Origin: Bolinopsis microptera
Lineage: Eukaryota; Ctenophora; Tentaculata; Lobata; Bolinopsidae
NCBI RefSeq assembly: GCF_026151205.1
Contig: NC_087072.1
Span: forward strand, 4,512,084 to 4,576,083
Direction: 5' to 3'
Length of the DNA stretch: 64,000 nucleotides
Below, piece by piece: positions 10,561 to 23,200 of this stretch. Under the pieces are notes generated by a model. That model was not told where the DNA came from, did no database searches, and worked only from the letters and a program-made list of their open reading frames with translations. The position numbers and the translations under genes are program-made. Every line of letters starts with the position of its first letter. The first letter of the stretch is position 1.

Positions 10561-11734
10561 ATTTAGCACGTTCGTACTTAAATGTAAACAAAGAATATTA
10601 AATATTTTATTTTGCTTCAGTAACATAATAGCCCGGGGTCGACAATTAAACTAATATGTAGTGGGTGTATTTTGTGATTTGATTTGTTTGTTATATTTTT
10701 GATTTATTGCTGATGATAATAAACATGTTTTTATATTGTAAAGTCCAGAAGTGAACATTTTCGCTGGGCGGCGCGCATTCCGATAAAATCTGGCAAAATC
10801 TAGCGCTATGGTGAAATTTCGCGTCTTGATTAGTTGAAATATCCCGGATGAAAAGTGATAGTGTAGTTAAAATAGGTTAAAATAGGTACAACAGTGATTT
10901 CTCTCCGTGGAGACAGAGGTGCGGGAAAAAACATTGTTGATATAAACAGTCTAGATCTTAACTTGGAGCCACAATACAAGGCCAAGGGTAATTTTTGATT
11001 GTTTAGGAAACTTTTTTAATTCTTAAAGGGTAGATTTTATATAGGGTCACTACTATATTATGTGTATATTGTTTGAATAATTTTATAATATAAAATAGGT
11101 TTTGTTTTATTAATATTTATTTTGTTAATTAATAGCAGATTTAAATATAATTTACAGTCAGTGCATTGATTGTCATTTGGCTACTTTTACTCTAAAAGTT
11201 CTTTATAAAAATGTTCCTCAGTTTTTACTCAGATTTTTACTTTTATATAGGGTTACTGTGATATCATCTATATTAAAGTCACTATTGTGACGGTACATTA
11301 GAACTAAACAGAAATAAAGTGTAAAGGGCCTGAACGGAACCCCTCGGTTTCAGTTCCTTGTTTAACACTGCCGTACAGCAAGGACATCCACCGGGTTCTC
11401 CAAGGATGGGCACATAGCTCACTCCACACTATGCTCTGTCAAATGTTGCTTATATACCAAGGATCTACAGGAAATATTTCCTTGTAAGTTTAGAGGGCGA
11501 TCTGTGGACAGACAAATACCTCATTCCCAACTATAGGAACTAGAATTCCTATAATATCTCAACGAGCTACACCAAGCATAGTTTTAGATGAGATATATTG
11601 TTTCACATATTACGTAATCAGCCGAGGGGGGACAGGGGTTTCCACATGATTACACTATTGTGATTTTGACACAATAGCTGTGTGTAAAACAGATTACGGA
11701 GGGTGGGGGGGTAAAAATTATTCAAAAAGTGGTT
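10561..11734. other. No gene seen
   Basis: AT-rich sequence. A GGCGGCGCGC fragment near 10768 may belong to the CpG-rich repeat. About 11320-11560 is GC-richer without a convincing open frame. Confidence 0.4.
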
Positions 11735-13090
11735 ACGTACACAATAGTTGTGAGTACACAATAGTTGTAATTCTGAAATAATTTAAGTTACACATTTCTT
11801 ATTATTTACAAATGTGTAGGGATAATTTAGAAATGTTATATAATGCTAGTTTTAAAAAAATAAATAAATCGAGTTTGTATGGTTTAATTTTATTTTAAGG
11901 TCCTATATTGTTCGTTCATACAGAGAATTGAACGGATTGCTCTTGCTGTGGCAGTAAGTGTGGTAGGATCTAGAGTTTTGTTGGAGAGCAGACGGGCTAG
12001 GTCAGTAATGTTTTGGGGATGGAAATTAAATTTTTCCCTAACTGCGGAATAGAGCAAACAGTCAATTAATAATAATAATAATAATAAATTAATGTTATTT
12101 TTATACAGCACCAAAAGGTTAAATAATTTAAATTTAACCCTTATGCTCAGCTGTAAATGATACTTAAGTTAACGAGAGTGTGCATCTTTGCCTTAATACG
12201 TGACTTTCGTCCTCAATAGGCTTCAGCCCTTTGATGAAAAAGCAGTAGGTGCACCAACGTTCTTCTCTTGGTACAAGGGGGCTTTCGTATCTGCCCCTTT
12301 CGATGTAGAGGTTGTGGCAGCTGATACGAAACCTTGTCAGACTTTTTCGAACATCAGGTATTTTGACAATTTGTAGATATGCCTCTGGTTCGAAATCATG
12401 TTTAATTAAGTTATAGAATTATAGTTTTGGCGAGGAGGCCTTGGCAGATTTCCAGGTATTCACGAATTCTTCCCTCATGTTATGACTGATTTGGGTGGAG
12501 AGCTTAGATTTTGAGGAAGATGAGAGGGTGAAGTTGTATTTGGTGAGAAGCTTTGAGATGTTGGTATACCAAGGAAGGCCCAGCATGATCTGTTCGTGAA
12601 ATACAGCACAGAGTAGTTCGTTTTCAGTGTTTTCAAGGCGACTATAGTAATCTATTGCAAGTTTGCAGGCTTCAAAGAATAGGGGGTGGCGCCCGCTTTC
12701 GCCCCAGCAACCTATATTTGATGCTTTTGAATGGACGGACAAAGACCACTTGATAAACTTTAGGTGGAATTTTTCATAGTGGTCTTGTGCAATGTACTTC
12801 AAGGTATGCTGGGGGTTGGCTTTGTCATCTATTTTTGAAAGGTATCTCATGGTTTTTGAGTGGGGGCATAAGACTTCAAGACAGCCATAAAGCAGGATTG
12901 GTTTTATTAAGGAGTCAATTAGAATATTAAGGGCACGGTGAGAGAGGGCATCCTTAACTATATTGCCTTTGAGACCATAGAGAGCACGGAGAGCCTTGGC
13001 CCTTAGCTCAGTATTTGCTGCTGTAAACGATCCATTTCTGTGGAATATTATGCCAAGATAGCAGTGTATGACCCCTTTTTAATGTTGCTG
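11735..13090 (-). mobile_element. LINE (non-LTR) fragment, C-terminal reverse transcriptase part, copy 1
   Basis: Reading the minus strand from 13078, one frame gives the thumb and C-terminal region of a non-LTR polymerase: YLGIIFHRNGSF, then LRAKALRALYGLKGNI, then LIDSLIKPILLYG, then the open frame 12850-12419 with IGCWGESGRHPLFFEACK. Next come RISCHNLYIERGRY and a Cys-rich CTYC end near 12230, and a C-terminal LARLLSNKTLDPTT segment at about 12010. A TAA/TTA microsatellite near 12067-12087 interrupts the frame, and the endonuclease and catalytic YADD part are missing. It is a 5'-truncated, inactive copy. The 3' UTR runs to about 11735 and matches copy 2. Clade not assigned with certainty. 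Confidence 0.8.
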
Positions 13091-13690
13091 TAACACAAGA
13101 TGGCAGATCACAACAGACCATGTGATCAGTGGTTCGAGTAACACCCCTTGATGGATACTTACTCTGGTTACTCTGGTTTCAGTCCTTATGTTTTGTTTTC
13201 TTCGAGGAGCCTCAATTCATTTTGTTGAACTTCCCATATAGTACACTGAATAGACCTGTAGCTGTCTCCTTCCTCGTATTTTGCTGTTGCCCTTTACATG
13301 CAGATATGTGAAAGGATTCATGGGATGTATTATAACAAGTAATGTTAGGGGTATAAAGTGCAGTTCTGCGATGTGAGAATTAGTGTGGAAATAAAAGAGA
13401 TTCATTTTATTACATCATATATCTTAATTAAGTGACAGTAAGTATTATTATTTTAAATATAGATTATATTATTTCAGTTAGTATTGACATGAATGTTACG
13501 ATTTCAGTTTATTTATATATTATATTGTCAATAAACCGGTTGCAAAGCCCTTAAGGGTGGCCCTCGGGTCTTTAAAACAAAACAAAGTGGCCTTTGGCAA
13601 AGAACTAACTGCTCTAAATTAAATCTTTTCAGCTCAGGCAACTTAATATATATTTCATTCATTGAGGTTATGAGGAAGCAACAAGGTTAG
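13091..13690. other. No gene seen
   Basis: AT-rich spacer between the two LINE copies; short frames only. Confidence 0.4.
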
Positions 13691-14055
13691 GATACAAGGA
13701 TACAAGGATACAAGGATACAAAAGTGATAATTACTTTATTGAGTACACAATAGTTGTAATTCTGAAATAATTTAAGTTACACAATTCTAATTATTTACAA
13801 ATTATTTATATAAATGTGTAGGGATAATTTAGAAATGTTATATAATGCTAGTTTTAGAAAAATAAATAAATCGAGTTAGTATGGTTCTATTTCAATTTAA
13901 GGTCCTATAGCATTATGCACTTGCCAGTATTTGAGTGGAAATTTGGGCTCTTATAATAGGCTGTATATTGTTCTTTCACAGAGAGAATTGAATGGATTGC
14001 TCTTGCTGTGGCAGTGAGTGTGGTAGGATCTAGAGTTTTGTTGGAGAGCAACAAC
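13691..14055 (-). mobile_element. LINE 3' end, copy 2, with 8-bp tail repeats
   Basis: 13741-14055 repeats the 3' end of the LINE at 11735-12000, sharing for example GAGTACACAATAGTTGTAAT and GGATCTAGAGTTTTGTTGGA. Copy 2 contains about 58 bp near 13910-13968 that copy 1 lacks. On the 3' side lie four 8-bp GATACAAG units (13691-13722), like the short tandem tails of CR1/L2-type elements. The copy is truncated at 14055, only 95 bp before the tetraspanin start codon. Confidence 0.75.
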
Positions 14056-14150
14056 AATGAGGCAATAAGGCAACAACAATTAACTACTATTTAAATCAGT
14101 TTCCTGTGTAAAGTGCAATATTTTCTAATTTCAACATCCCATTAGGAAGG

Positions 14151-14219
14151 ATGAGTTCTTTTTGGGGAAGTAGAACATTCGTCAAATACTCTCTCTTTGC
14201 TTTCAATATATTGTTCTGG
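14151..14219 (+). CDS. Tetraspanin exon 1 (start, TM1 first half)
   Basis: Encodes 23 residues starting MSSFWGSRTFVKYSLF. The donor is TTCTGG|GTAAGA. The ATG is preceded by GGAAGG, and the tetraspanin N-terminal pattern (VKY..F.FN..FW) confirms the start. Confidence 0.85.
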
Positions 14220-17200
14220 GTAAGATTAATCTAAATGTTATATTGTGTTTAACTTAGAGATTTCATACATATCATTCATCTGCTTGAAAAATGCAAAAAA
14301 TCCTTCAGATTTGATGATAAAATTTTCAAATCTATATCAACTATTTCAGCTACTTGGCTCAGTGCTTCTTGTCATCGCAATATGGAGCAAGACAGAGAAA
14401 GGCAATTTGATGGACTTCAATTCCATGGCTGTAGACCCAGCCACTATATTGCTTATTGTTGGAGCAGTTATGTTCTGGATTGGGTTCTTTGGTTGGGTGG
14501 GAGCTCTACGTGAAAATGTAAAGTTCCTCCAAGTGGTAAGTTTCTGTTCTTAATTGGTGGTCAATTCTTTTCATAGTCAAAACATTATTCCTCTACACTC
14601 TTCAGTCTACACGTTCCAATACTATCCGTGTTAGCTGAGCAGTTTAAAAATGTAGGCTATACGAATATCATGACCATCGATTTACACTCCACATGACTAA
14701 ATCATTGCATTATCGTTATAAGTGTGACCCATAACTAACTTCAGTTTGCCACGAGTTTAGTTATCCTGTTTCTTGGGGAAGCAGCTGTTGGGATCCTTGC
14801 GTTTGTCATGAAAGAAAAGGTAGGAATGGGGAAGGTTTTTTAAACGCTTTATATTGTATCTGAGATCTGAGTGACCTAAGATAATTACATCTGATATTTA
14901 CTAATATATAGTTACATTATTACTTTTGTTTTTGTTTTCTGTTGTGCAACTCGACGTCATTGAGGTTACTTAGGTCGGTTATAAAGTCAGTTATTACAAC
15001 TATAAGTTCCTATAACAATATGACTTGCCTCGTTCTGGATTCAACACCCCTCAACTATACCAATAGATCCATGTTGCACTGTTCATATCATCATGACAGC
15101 TCGGTTCAGCTTGTTATGTTCAATTTATAATCGTACATTAAAGTTTTATTGAACGTGTCTATAGTATAGTCTACTGGAATGATTCTTCGGAATTTCGCTG
15201 GATTGTACAACTTTCGTCTTGGTAGATTCCAAACACAAGGAAATTTTCCTTCTGGTTGGAAATTTACTCAATGATGGGAGTATAGTGTATTGTCTATGCC
15301 CCGCATACTAGTTTAACTCTTTCTAGTCCCCTGCTACACGGCATGTAAACAGGGATTGGCTAGTTAGAGGCGGTCCGTGTAGGCCTTACACTGTGCTTTC
15401 AGCAATACTCATAGATTAATCTATCGAAAAATTAATTATGTAAACTGCTCCATGTAAGCTCGGACTGCATCGAACATATCTTTTTTTTTCGACAAATTGG
15501 GGCAAAAAATTTTTAAGAAAAACAAAATGGGAATTGTAGGGATGTCAAATTGCCAAAAAGGAAATTTTATTTAGGGCCTTTTAGGGGGGAGGGGAAGGTT
15601 TTTGTTTTATCCGAAAAAAAGAAATAATGGGGACATTTGGGGGTATTAAAAGGGGGGGGGTTCGTCCCTTCTTTAAACACTAAATGTTAAAGCCAAAAGG
15701 TTTTGAATAATCGTTTTCCCTTTTTGTTATGTTTTCTGATAAGGTTTTTTTAAAAAACCTTGCCCCCGGTATTTATACAACACCCTATTTTGGGCACACC
15801 CCCTTTAAACCCCCCTTTGGTCATTCCCCCCCAAGCGGTTATTTAAAAAGTGCGGTTAAAGTATTTAAAACCGTGATATAATATTTTACCAATCCAATTT
15901 CTCTTTTAAACCCCAAACGTTTAAATTCCCCTACTCATTGTTAAAAAATGTTTAAACCCTTTTAAAAAATCAAATGTGTAATAAAGGGGAAATAAAGTAA
16001 AATCCCCTATTAAATGGGACTGAGAAAACAAAATGAGCTGGGGGTAATTTTAAGAAAAAATATTTACAATACAACTAAATTTTTTGGCATGATTTTTGTT
16101 TTTCGGCATATAATCTGATTAAATTATCCACCCCCACTTTTTTTTTAAAAAATTTTAAAAACCGGTTTTTTTAGTTTAAAAGACCGGAGTTTGAAGTTTG
16201 GGTGAAGTGCCGTATCATGTAGCCCCAGCCCACTGGGATGTTTTACATTTAACAAAATGTATTTGACGTGAAAAAAGCCTGAAAATGAAATGTTTTCCAC
16301 ATGATTAAATCTGGGTTTTTTTAATTTATATGTATACCAATGGGGTTAAATTTTTGGGGGTTTTATTTTGAAAAAAATATGGGACATATTTAAGTTACAC
16401 TATGTTACCCCGAAAAACAATTTTTAAATTTTCCCCCATTGGGGGGGGAAAAAATCATTACCGTTTTAACCCCGATCTTTAATCGACTTTTTGGGTTTAA
16501 AAACCGTTTAAAATTTAACGAAAAAATTTCATTTTAAAGGGGTTGTGAAATTTAGACCCTCAAATTTAAAAAACCCTTGCTTTTGACCCTCAATAACCCC
16601 AATTTTTACTGCCTCCCTACATTTGTGGTAAATATTGGAAAAAATAAATTCCCCAAAAGGGTCGATGTGTTTTTTAAGAAAGCTTAAACCATAATTATTT
16701 ATAAACAAAAAAAATCTATAAATTAATAAACTTAACACCAAAACAAATTTCCAAACACAAACTCTTTAATGAAATCATCAAAACATACTGTTAAAAGACA
16801 CCCACCCATGGGCCCCCTAATGTTGAATTTCGTTTAAAAAGCTTTCCGGGCCATCACATTGTGTTTACCCCCACGGAAAGGGGGGTTTCTCTGCATTCAT
16901 CCGCCCAAAAAACCCTTTTTACACGTCAAAGTCCCAAAAATGATAACTGATTAGATAACCTTACCCGGAAAAACCCCAAAATATCCAAAATCTGTCCCCT
17001 TTAGGTTCCCAGGGTGTCCCTAAGAAGAACAAAAATGTTTTTACGCGGATTAAGCCACAGAACGACAGTGATTTGAGGGAAAGCGGGAAACGAAAAACCC
17101 CCCCCAACCCGTGAGTTTTTTAGCCCCCCTTTTTTAAAAAAGAGTAAAAATTTTTAAACATTCTGTAAATGTTTATTTCTGGGAATTTGAAGTAAAAAAT

Positions 17201-20200
17201 ATCCCTTCATATTTCGCCCAATCTTCAAATAGGTTACAGACCAATTTAACGATTTGCCAAAAAGGTTTTTCCCCCTTTTTAAATTACATTTTGAAAGGTT
17301 AGAATAAATGGGGGAATTAAAAAGGTTTTAAAATGGGGCCTTTGATTAAGGGGGTTTTTTAAAAGGGGTTTGGGGTTTCTTGATTAATTTTGGGTTTTTT
17401 TATTTTTAAAAAATTTTAAAAAATTTTTTTTTAAAAAGATTAATGGTTAGTTTAAATTTTAGTTGTTAAAATTTTTTTCCTAAAAAAGTGCCCTTGTGAA
17501 CGAGGAATTCGAAGGGGGATGGGGTTTTTTCAAAAAATTTCTATAAACCAGAAGGGAGAAGGGTAATTTAATTTTTGGTTAAAGGGGGGGGTTTTGGGGT
17601 TTTGTGAAAAAAATTTTTTGAGAGGGATTTGGGGGAGTGGGGAGGGGATTTGGGGGTTTGGGGGTTTTGGGGGGGGGGAAGGGGGGGAAGGGGGGGGGAG
17701 GGGGGGGTGGGGGGGGTTTAAAGGGTTTTTAAAAGGTTTTATTTTGGAAAAAAGAAAAAAGGGAAGAATTTAAAATTTTGGGATGAGAGTGGAATTTGGG
17801 GTTTTGGAAATATTAGGAAGGGGGGTGTGTTTTTTTTTTGGGTTTTATGAAAAAATTTAAAAAGGGAAAAAATTTTTGAAAAAATTTTTTTTTTGGGGGT
17901 TATATTTGAATTTGAGAAATGAAGTTGGATTTTGGGAAAATTATAAAGGGGGGGAAGGGTTTAATTAATAATATTTAAAAGGGGGAAATTTGGGAAAAAA
18001 ACAAAATTTCAAAATTGGTTTTTTTAAAATTTTTGGGAAAGTTAAGGGGGATTAAAATAAAAAACAAATTTAAATTTAAAAAATTTTTGGGGGGAAGGGG
18101 AAACGAGAAAAAAATTTTTTTGAACGGGGATTGTTATTGACGGGGGGTCCCCCTAGGTGAACTGGAAGAGTTAGGGAGGGAGCTATGTTAAATCCGGGAC
18201 AGAGTAACCAGGGAACCTGTGGCCCCTGTAGTTAAGGGGGTTTTGTAAGGACTTCCTCGCTGACTAACCCCCTTAACACCAAAGGGTACTTATTACCCCC
18301 TATAGAGCTCTTTAGCTGACCTTGTGCTTAAATGTCTTTAGGTTCTATTCCCCGGGCCCAAACTGGGGGCAAACTTTCCCTTCTGTTTTTGTAGTAGTCT
18401 AGGAAGATGAGAGTATTATGACTGATGATCAGGGAGGAGAGGATGATGATCAGTGGACTTAGCTGGTATGTTGCCCCTTTGAAGATATTCAGTTGTTGCT
18501 GTGGCCCGGTTTCAGATAGTGTCATTGTTATCAACAGTCTGCGAGAGAATTGCGGATTACTAATACAGTGTGGGATCAAGATGTGTTTCAACCATAAATA
18601 TAATATGTTTTAATTATCAGCTGGTACTCCAAAATAATGACGATTATAACGAAATAATTCATCCAGACAAGTTATTTTTTATCTATTCTATCTTTCTATT
18701 ATCGCATAACACTCAAGGAAATTTGTAAAACAAACAGGAACAAGTGTTTCAAGAATGGGCCATTCATCACAATCAGTTGTACCATCTTACGTGTTCAGAC
18801 CGCCCCTACTCATCGGAAGTATAGTAGGAAGTAGGAACGTTTGTTAGAGGATAAGAATTTAAGGAATGCGGAAACAAGTATAACCATGTATGCTGATGAT
18901 ACAAAAATATGGCGTAGAATTACGTCTCAGGATGACCATTTGCATTGGCTGCTCCAGCGGGATATTAACAGTCTTCAAAATTGGGCACATCATAATAAGA
19001 TGGTGTTTCACCCCTCAAAAAGTCACGTTCTTTCTATTACCCGAGCGTATTCTATGAATCGTAGTATAGTGTTAATTGTGTGTACTTCATGAATGAAACG
19101 GCTATCGAATACACTGACATTGAAAAAGATCTTGGAATACATATCAATAGTAAGTTAGATTGGTCACATCACTGTGATATGATATACTCTAAAGTCTAAG
19201 GCTAGTCAGAGGTTAGGCCTTCTAAAAAGAACATGTTACTTCACCAAGAACACTAATAAACGTCGAGCCTTCTATCTATCTCAGGTTAGAAGTCATTTCG
19301 AACACTGCACTGCGCAATTATCTGGCGGCCTCATTCAGAAACCTCGGTGGAGAAACTTGAATCGATATAAAAAAGAGGTCTCAACTCTCAAGTGGATCCT
19401 TAATGATATTTACTTGAGCCTTAGGGACAAAAAAAGGTATTTCCTAGCGTGTAAGGAACTTAATATCCTTCCACTCTCTGTAAGGTTTGATTACAAGGAT
19501 ATATCATTTTTTCATAATATCTTTTATGACATGTCAGTTGTGACATTTCCACCTTACTTACGACGTTTCATGGGAAGTAGGTTAAGGTGATCACATTTAG
19601 ACGATCTCAGTATGATTAGTGACATTTTACCTCAAGTTCCATAAAACCTTACCTCAAGTCAGACCAGATGTTCAGGCATATCTAAGTATTACTTTTACAG
19701 AGCGCACATTCTTTGGAATAAACTCCCTTATAAATTGAAGGAAATCTCAAGGCCATATGCGTTTAAAACTCATTTAATTCAGCACCTCTGGACAGTTCTA
19801 AACGACCTTATAACATCTTCTGACAATTGAACAATTTATGTCGTCCTCGTTTCACTCAGATTAAACAATATACATGTACATTACTTCTCGATGTAATTTC
19901 TATGACCAGTTTACTGGTCAACTGGTGTTTCGGTGTCCCTAATTTTGTTTACACTCGGTCACTTGTCGACTGTCGAGGCTTGTAAGGTCATTCGGCGAAT
20001 TTTCTTTTTTTTAAAATGATGTATTTGTGTAAATTTGAAAGTTTATTGATTTTAAAAAAAGAATGTGCATCTTTAAGTCTTTATACAGTAAAATTTAGAT
20101 CCGAACAACTTTCCCCTCATATAATTGGGTTTAGTCCAATTACTTAAATCTCTCTGTATCTGATTATCTGTTTATCTGCAGTTTAAATGTTGCGGAATCC

Positions 20201-23200
20201 GGAATTTCACTGACTGGCAGGAGAATGTTTACTTCAAGTGCTGCAATGAAGGAATTGAGAGTTGTGGTGTTCCTTACTCCTGTTGTAAACTGGTATGTAG
20301 CCTGCTGAGTACAGCAGCTAACACTGTTTTCTTTGCGATATCTAGATTGCCAGATAGTAATGAATACACTCAATCTATCTTGAATTGTGTCAATGAGTAG
20401 TTACATGTGCACTCTATCGTGTTCGTTACTGTGATGTTGTTACACTTTTATCTTTACGGTGAGAAGGAATCGTTAACGCTGTCAGATAACAAATTTCTCT
20501 ACCAGGATTTGCAAGTTAATCTGTTTTGCGGTGTCAAGGTAATGGACTACAAGACCGAGGAATATTGCACCGATACCAACAAATACGTTCCAATGGTGAG
20601 TTCTGATATTCTTCCTAGTCAGCAATCAAATGGTTATATTTAGCATTTTATCCGCAAGATGAAAGATCAGTGATCAGTCGCACTCGATAGACTAATAGAG
20701 CTAGAAATAAAATGTTTTAGTATAGACTTTCGATATCATATCACTATGTGTAATGTGTTGGTTTAATTTTGAGTCTGACAAAGAAAACGGGCGAACTGAT
20801 CTTCTGACAAATGGTTGTTAAAGACGCATCCGGCCGCGCTCGACAATCGACTTTGATGCAATAAAATGCTCTTTTGTTAACCTTCGAATGTTTATTCCGC
20901 GCGGCGCGGCCAGCGCGTTCGTTATCGCAAAAGTGAAAAGTGATCTGACATGATGTATATCATGATGGCGAAGTGCATGTGAGTACAGTCACCAGTGTAA
21001 CAGGAAAGCGATGCAAAACTTTACTATGTTTACAATGACGCTTATACATATGATAGACGAGTAACACAAAAATCCTAAGTGAATCCGGTAATGAGGGCAA
21101 AATGAATCAAAAACTTGAAATAGTTTGGAGTGGCTTGTGAGTCAGAAATGATCGTTGAAGTGAATGGAGAATTTAGGGCGAAATTGGCGGAGGAAACGAT
21201 GCATCGGTAGTTAGTGAGTTTTCGCAATTTACAGGGACGATTTGATTTTGTAGGAGTGTGTCAGAGATAATTTCTATTTACATCTGGGATCCCCCAAGAT
21301 TTTGCTAACCCGTAAGTTCCATGCCCGAATTTTCACTCAAATTTTTCACCCGAATAAAATTTGCCCGAATTTTAAACCCACATTTTTCGCTTCGACTGAA
21401 ATATTCGGGCTAAAAAATTCGTGAACTTGCGCACGAATTTTTTTTATTTCACTCAAATAATATAGTCGCTGCGGTTGTAATCAATACTATAATTGCATTT
21501 CGTTGTCCTAAATGTTTCTGGGATTACCTAACGCATATCATCATAACACTAATGATAACAACGCTATTACACTACACATCGATTACACGATTAGCCATTT
21601 TATTGAGGAGCTGCAGTGAGTCATTTTCGGGTTCCCATTTCAAGAACCAATGTTTTATTATCTGATATTTAGGACGACTGAGGAGAAGGAGGAGGAGCAT
21701 TGAGGAGGACTGAGGAGACCTGAGGAGGATGACTGAGGAGGACTGAGGAAGAGGAGGAGAAGGACTGAGAAGGACTATGAAGAAGGGGGAGGAGGAGGAG
21801 GACTAAGGACGAGTAGGACTGAGGAGGAGGACTCAGGAGGAGGAGAAGGACTCAGGAGGAGGAGGACTCAGGAGGAGGAGGAGGACTCAGGAGGAGGAGG
21901 AGGATGAGGAGGACGAGGAGGACTGAGAAGGAGGACGAAGGACGAGGAGGACTGAGAAGGAGGACGAGGAGAACTTAGGACGATGAGGACTGAGGAGGAG
22001 GAGGAGGAGGACTGAGTAGAAGGAGGACTGATGAGGACTGAGGAGGACTGAGGACTGAGGAGGAGGAAGAGGAGGAGGAGGAGGAGGAAGCATCTAAATG
22101 TTATTTCCACAACATTCTTGTCTGTTTTTGTTCCGTTCTTGTCCGCCCTACTTTTTGTCCGTTTTGAAAATATAGGGTACCGAACGGACAAAAACGGACA
22201 CAAAACATGATCCCCTCCCCAGTCCTTATATCTTTATATTAATTTAAGTTGGTCAATCACGTTAATTGCGAAGGAATTATTCCTGACTATGAAAGTTCAA
22301 ACAATTTAATTTAGATATGTCAACCCTATTTTCTTAAATTTACACAAAAGAGTTTATAGAAAATATATGAAGGACACTAATTTGCTTCTGCACATTGGTT
22401 GTTACACTAGTTTACGTGATGTTTACGTAATTTTCATCCTAATTTAAACTTGGGTGGTCGCAGTCTCGATCTCACCCGCGACGCAACCGATACGCGTATC
22501 GATTTCCGCACGCAAATTATTTGGGCATGGAACATGTCACCCGAATAAATTTTTTTCACAAATAAAATTTGCCCGAATTATTTTACCGTATTATTTGGCC
22601 ATGGAACTAAGGGGTAAGAACATAAATTCTCCGAGAAGAGATATGCGATTATGCAATATCTGCGGGTGATACATCACGTACGACAAGTTACATCAATACT
22701 GTACGTGCTTTTATATGGTATAATGTTTGCATCATGGCCGATTGATCTGCAAACATTTGATGCTAGAGATGACATCTGCCAATGTGCCCATATGATGGCC
22801 CTGCGTCAGGTGTTTACAGTTATACGTAATGATGGCGGTTAGTTCACTAGCTCAAACATTTCCTTTCAGAACCACCTCAAGGCGGAAGTGAGCGAAAACG
22901 AGCAGATATACGAGACAGGCTGTTTAGTGACGATGGAGCAATGGTTCAACACCAACTTGTACTACATTGGAGGAGCGGCGCTGGGTGTGGCTGTTGTTCA
23001 GGTGAGTGTCTCAATATTAATCGTGGAAAAAAAGTGAAATTTCCTTTTAAAGTTCTTTTTGTTTCGTAGCATTCCATGATTCTGGTTAAGAAACTTTAAG
23101 ATATGTTCCTCTTTATAGTGTTATAAAAGAATAATGGTCATAATTGACAGGTTGGTTTGATGTGCACTGCTTCTATATTATTAGGCAGTGTCAGAGACCT

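Noticed and set aside
18310-18370. Second SINE head (GGTTCTATTCC resembles a B box)
   Set aside because: No matching A box or cloverleaf, and it sits at the edge of a scrambled block.
21868-22203. Ser/Pro-rich open frames on minus strand
   Set aside because: Direct translation of the GGA minisatellite, not a protein.
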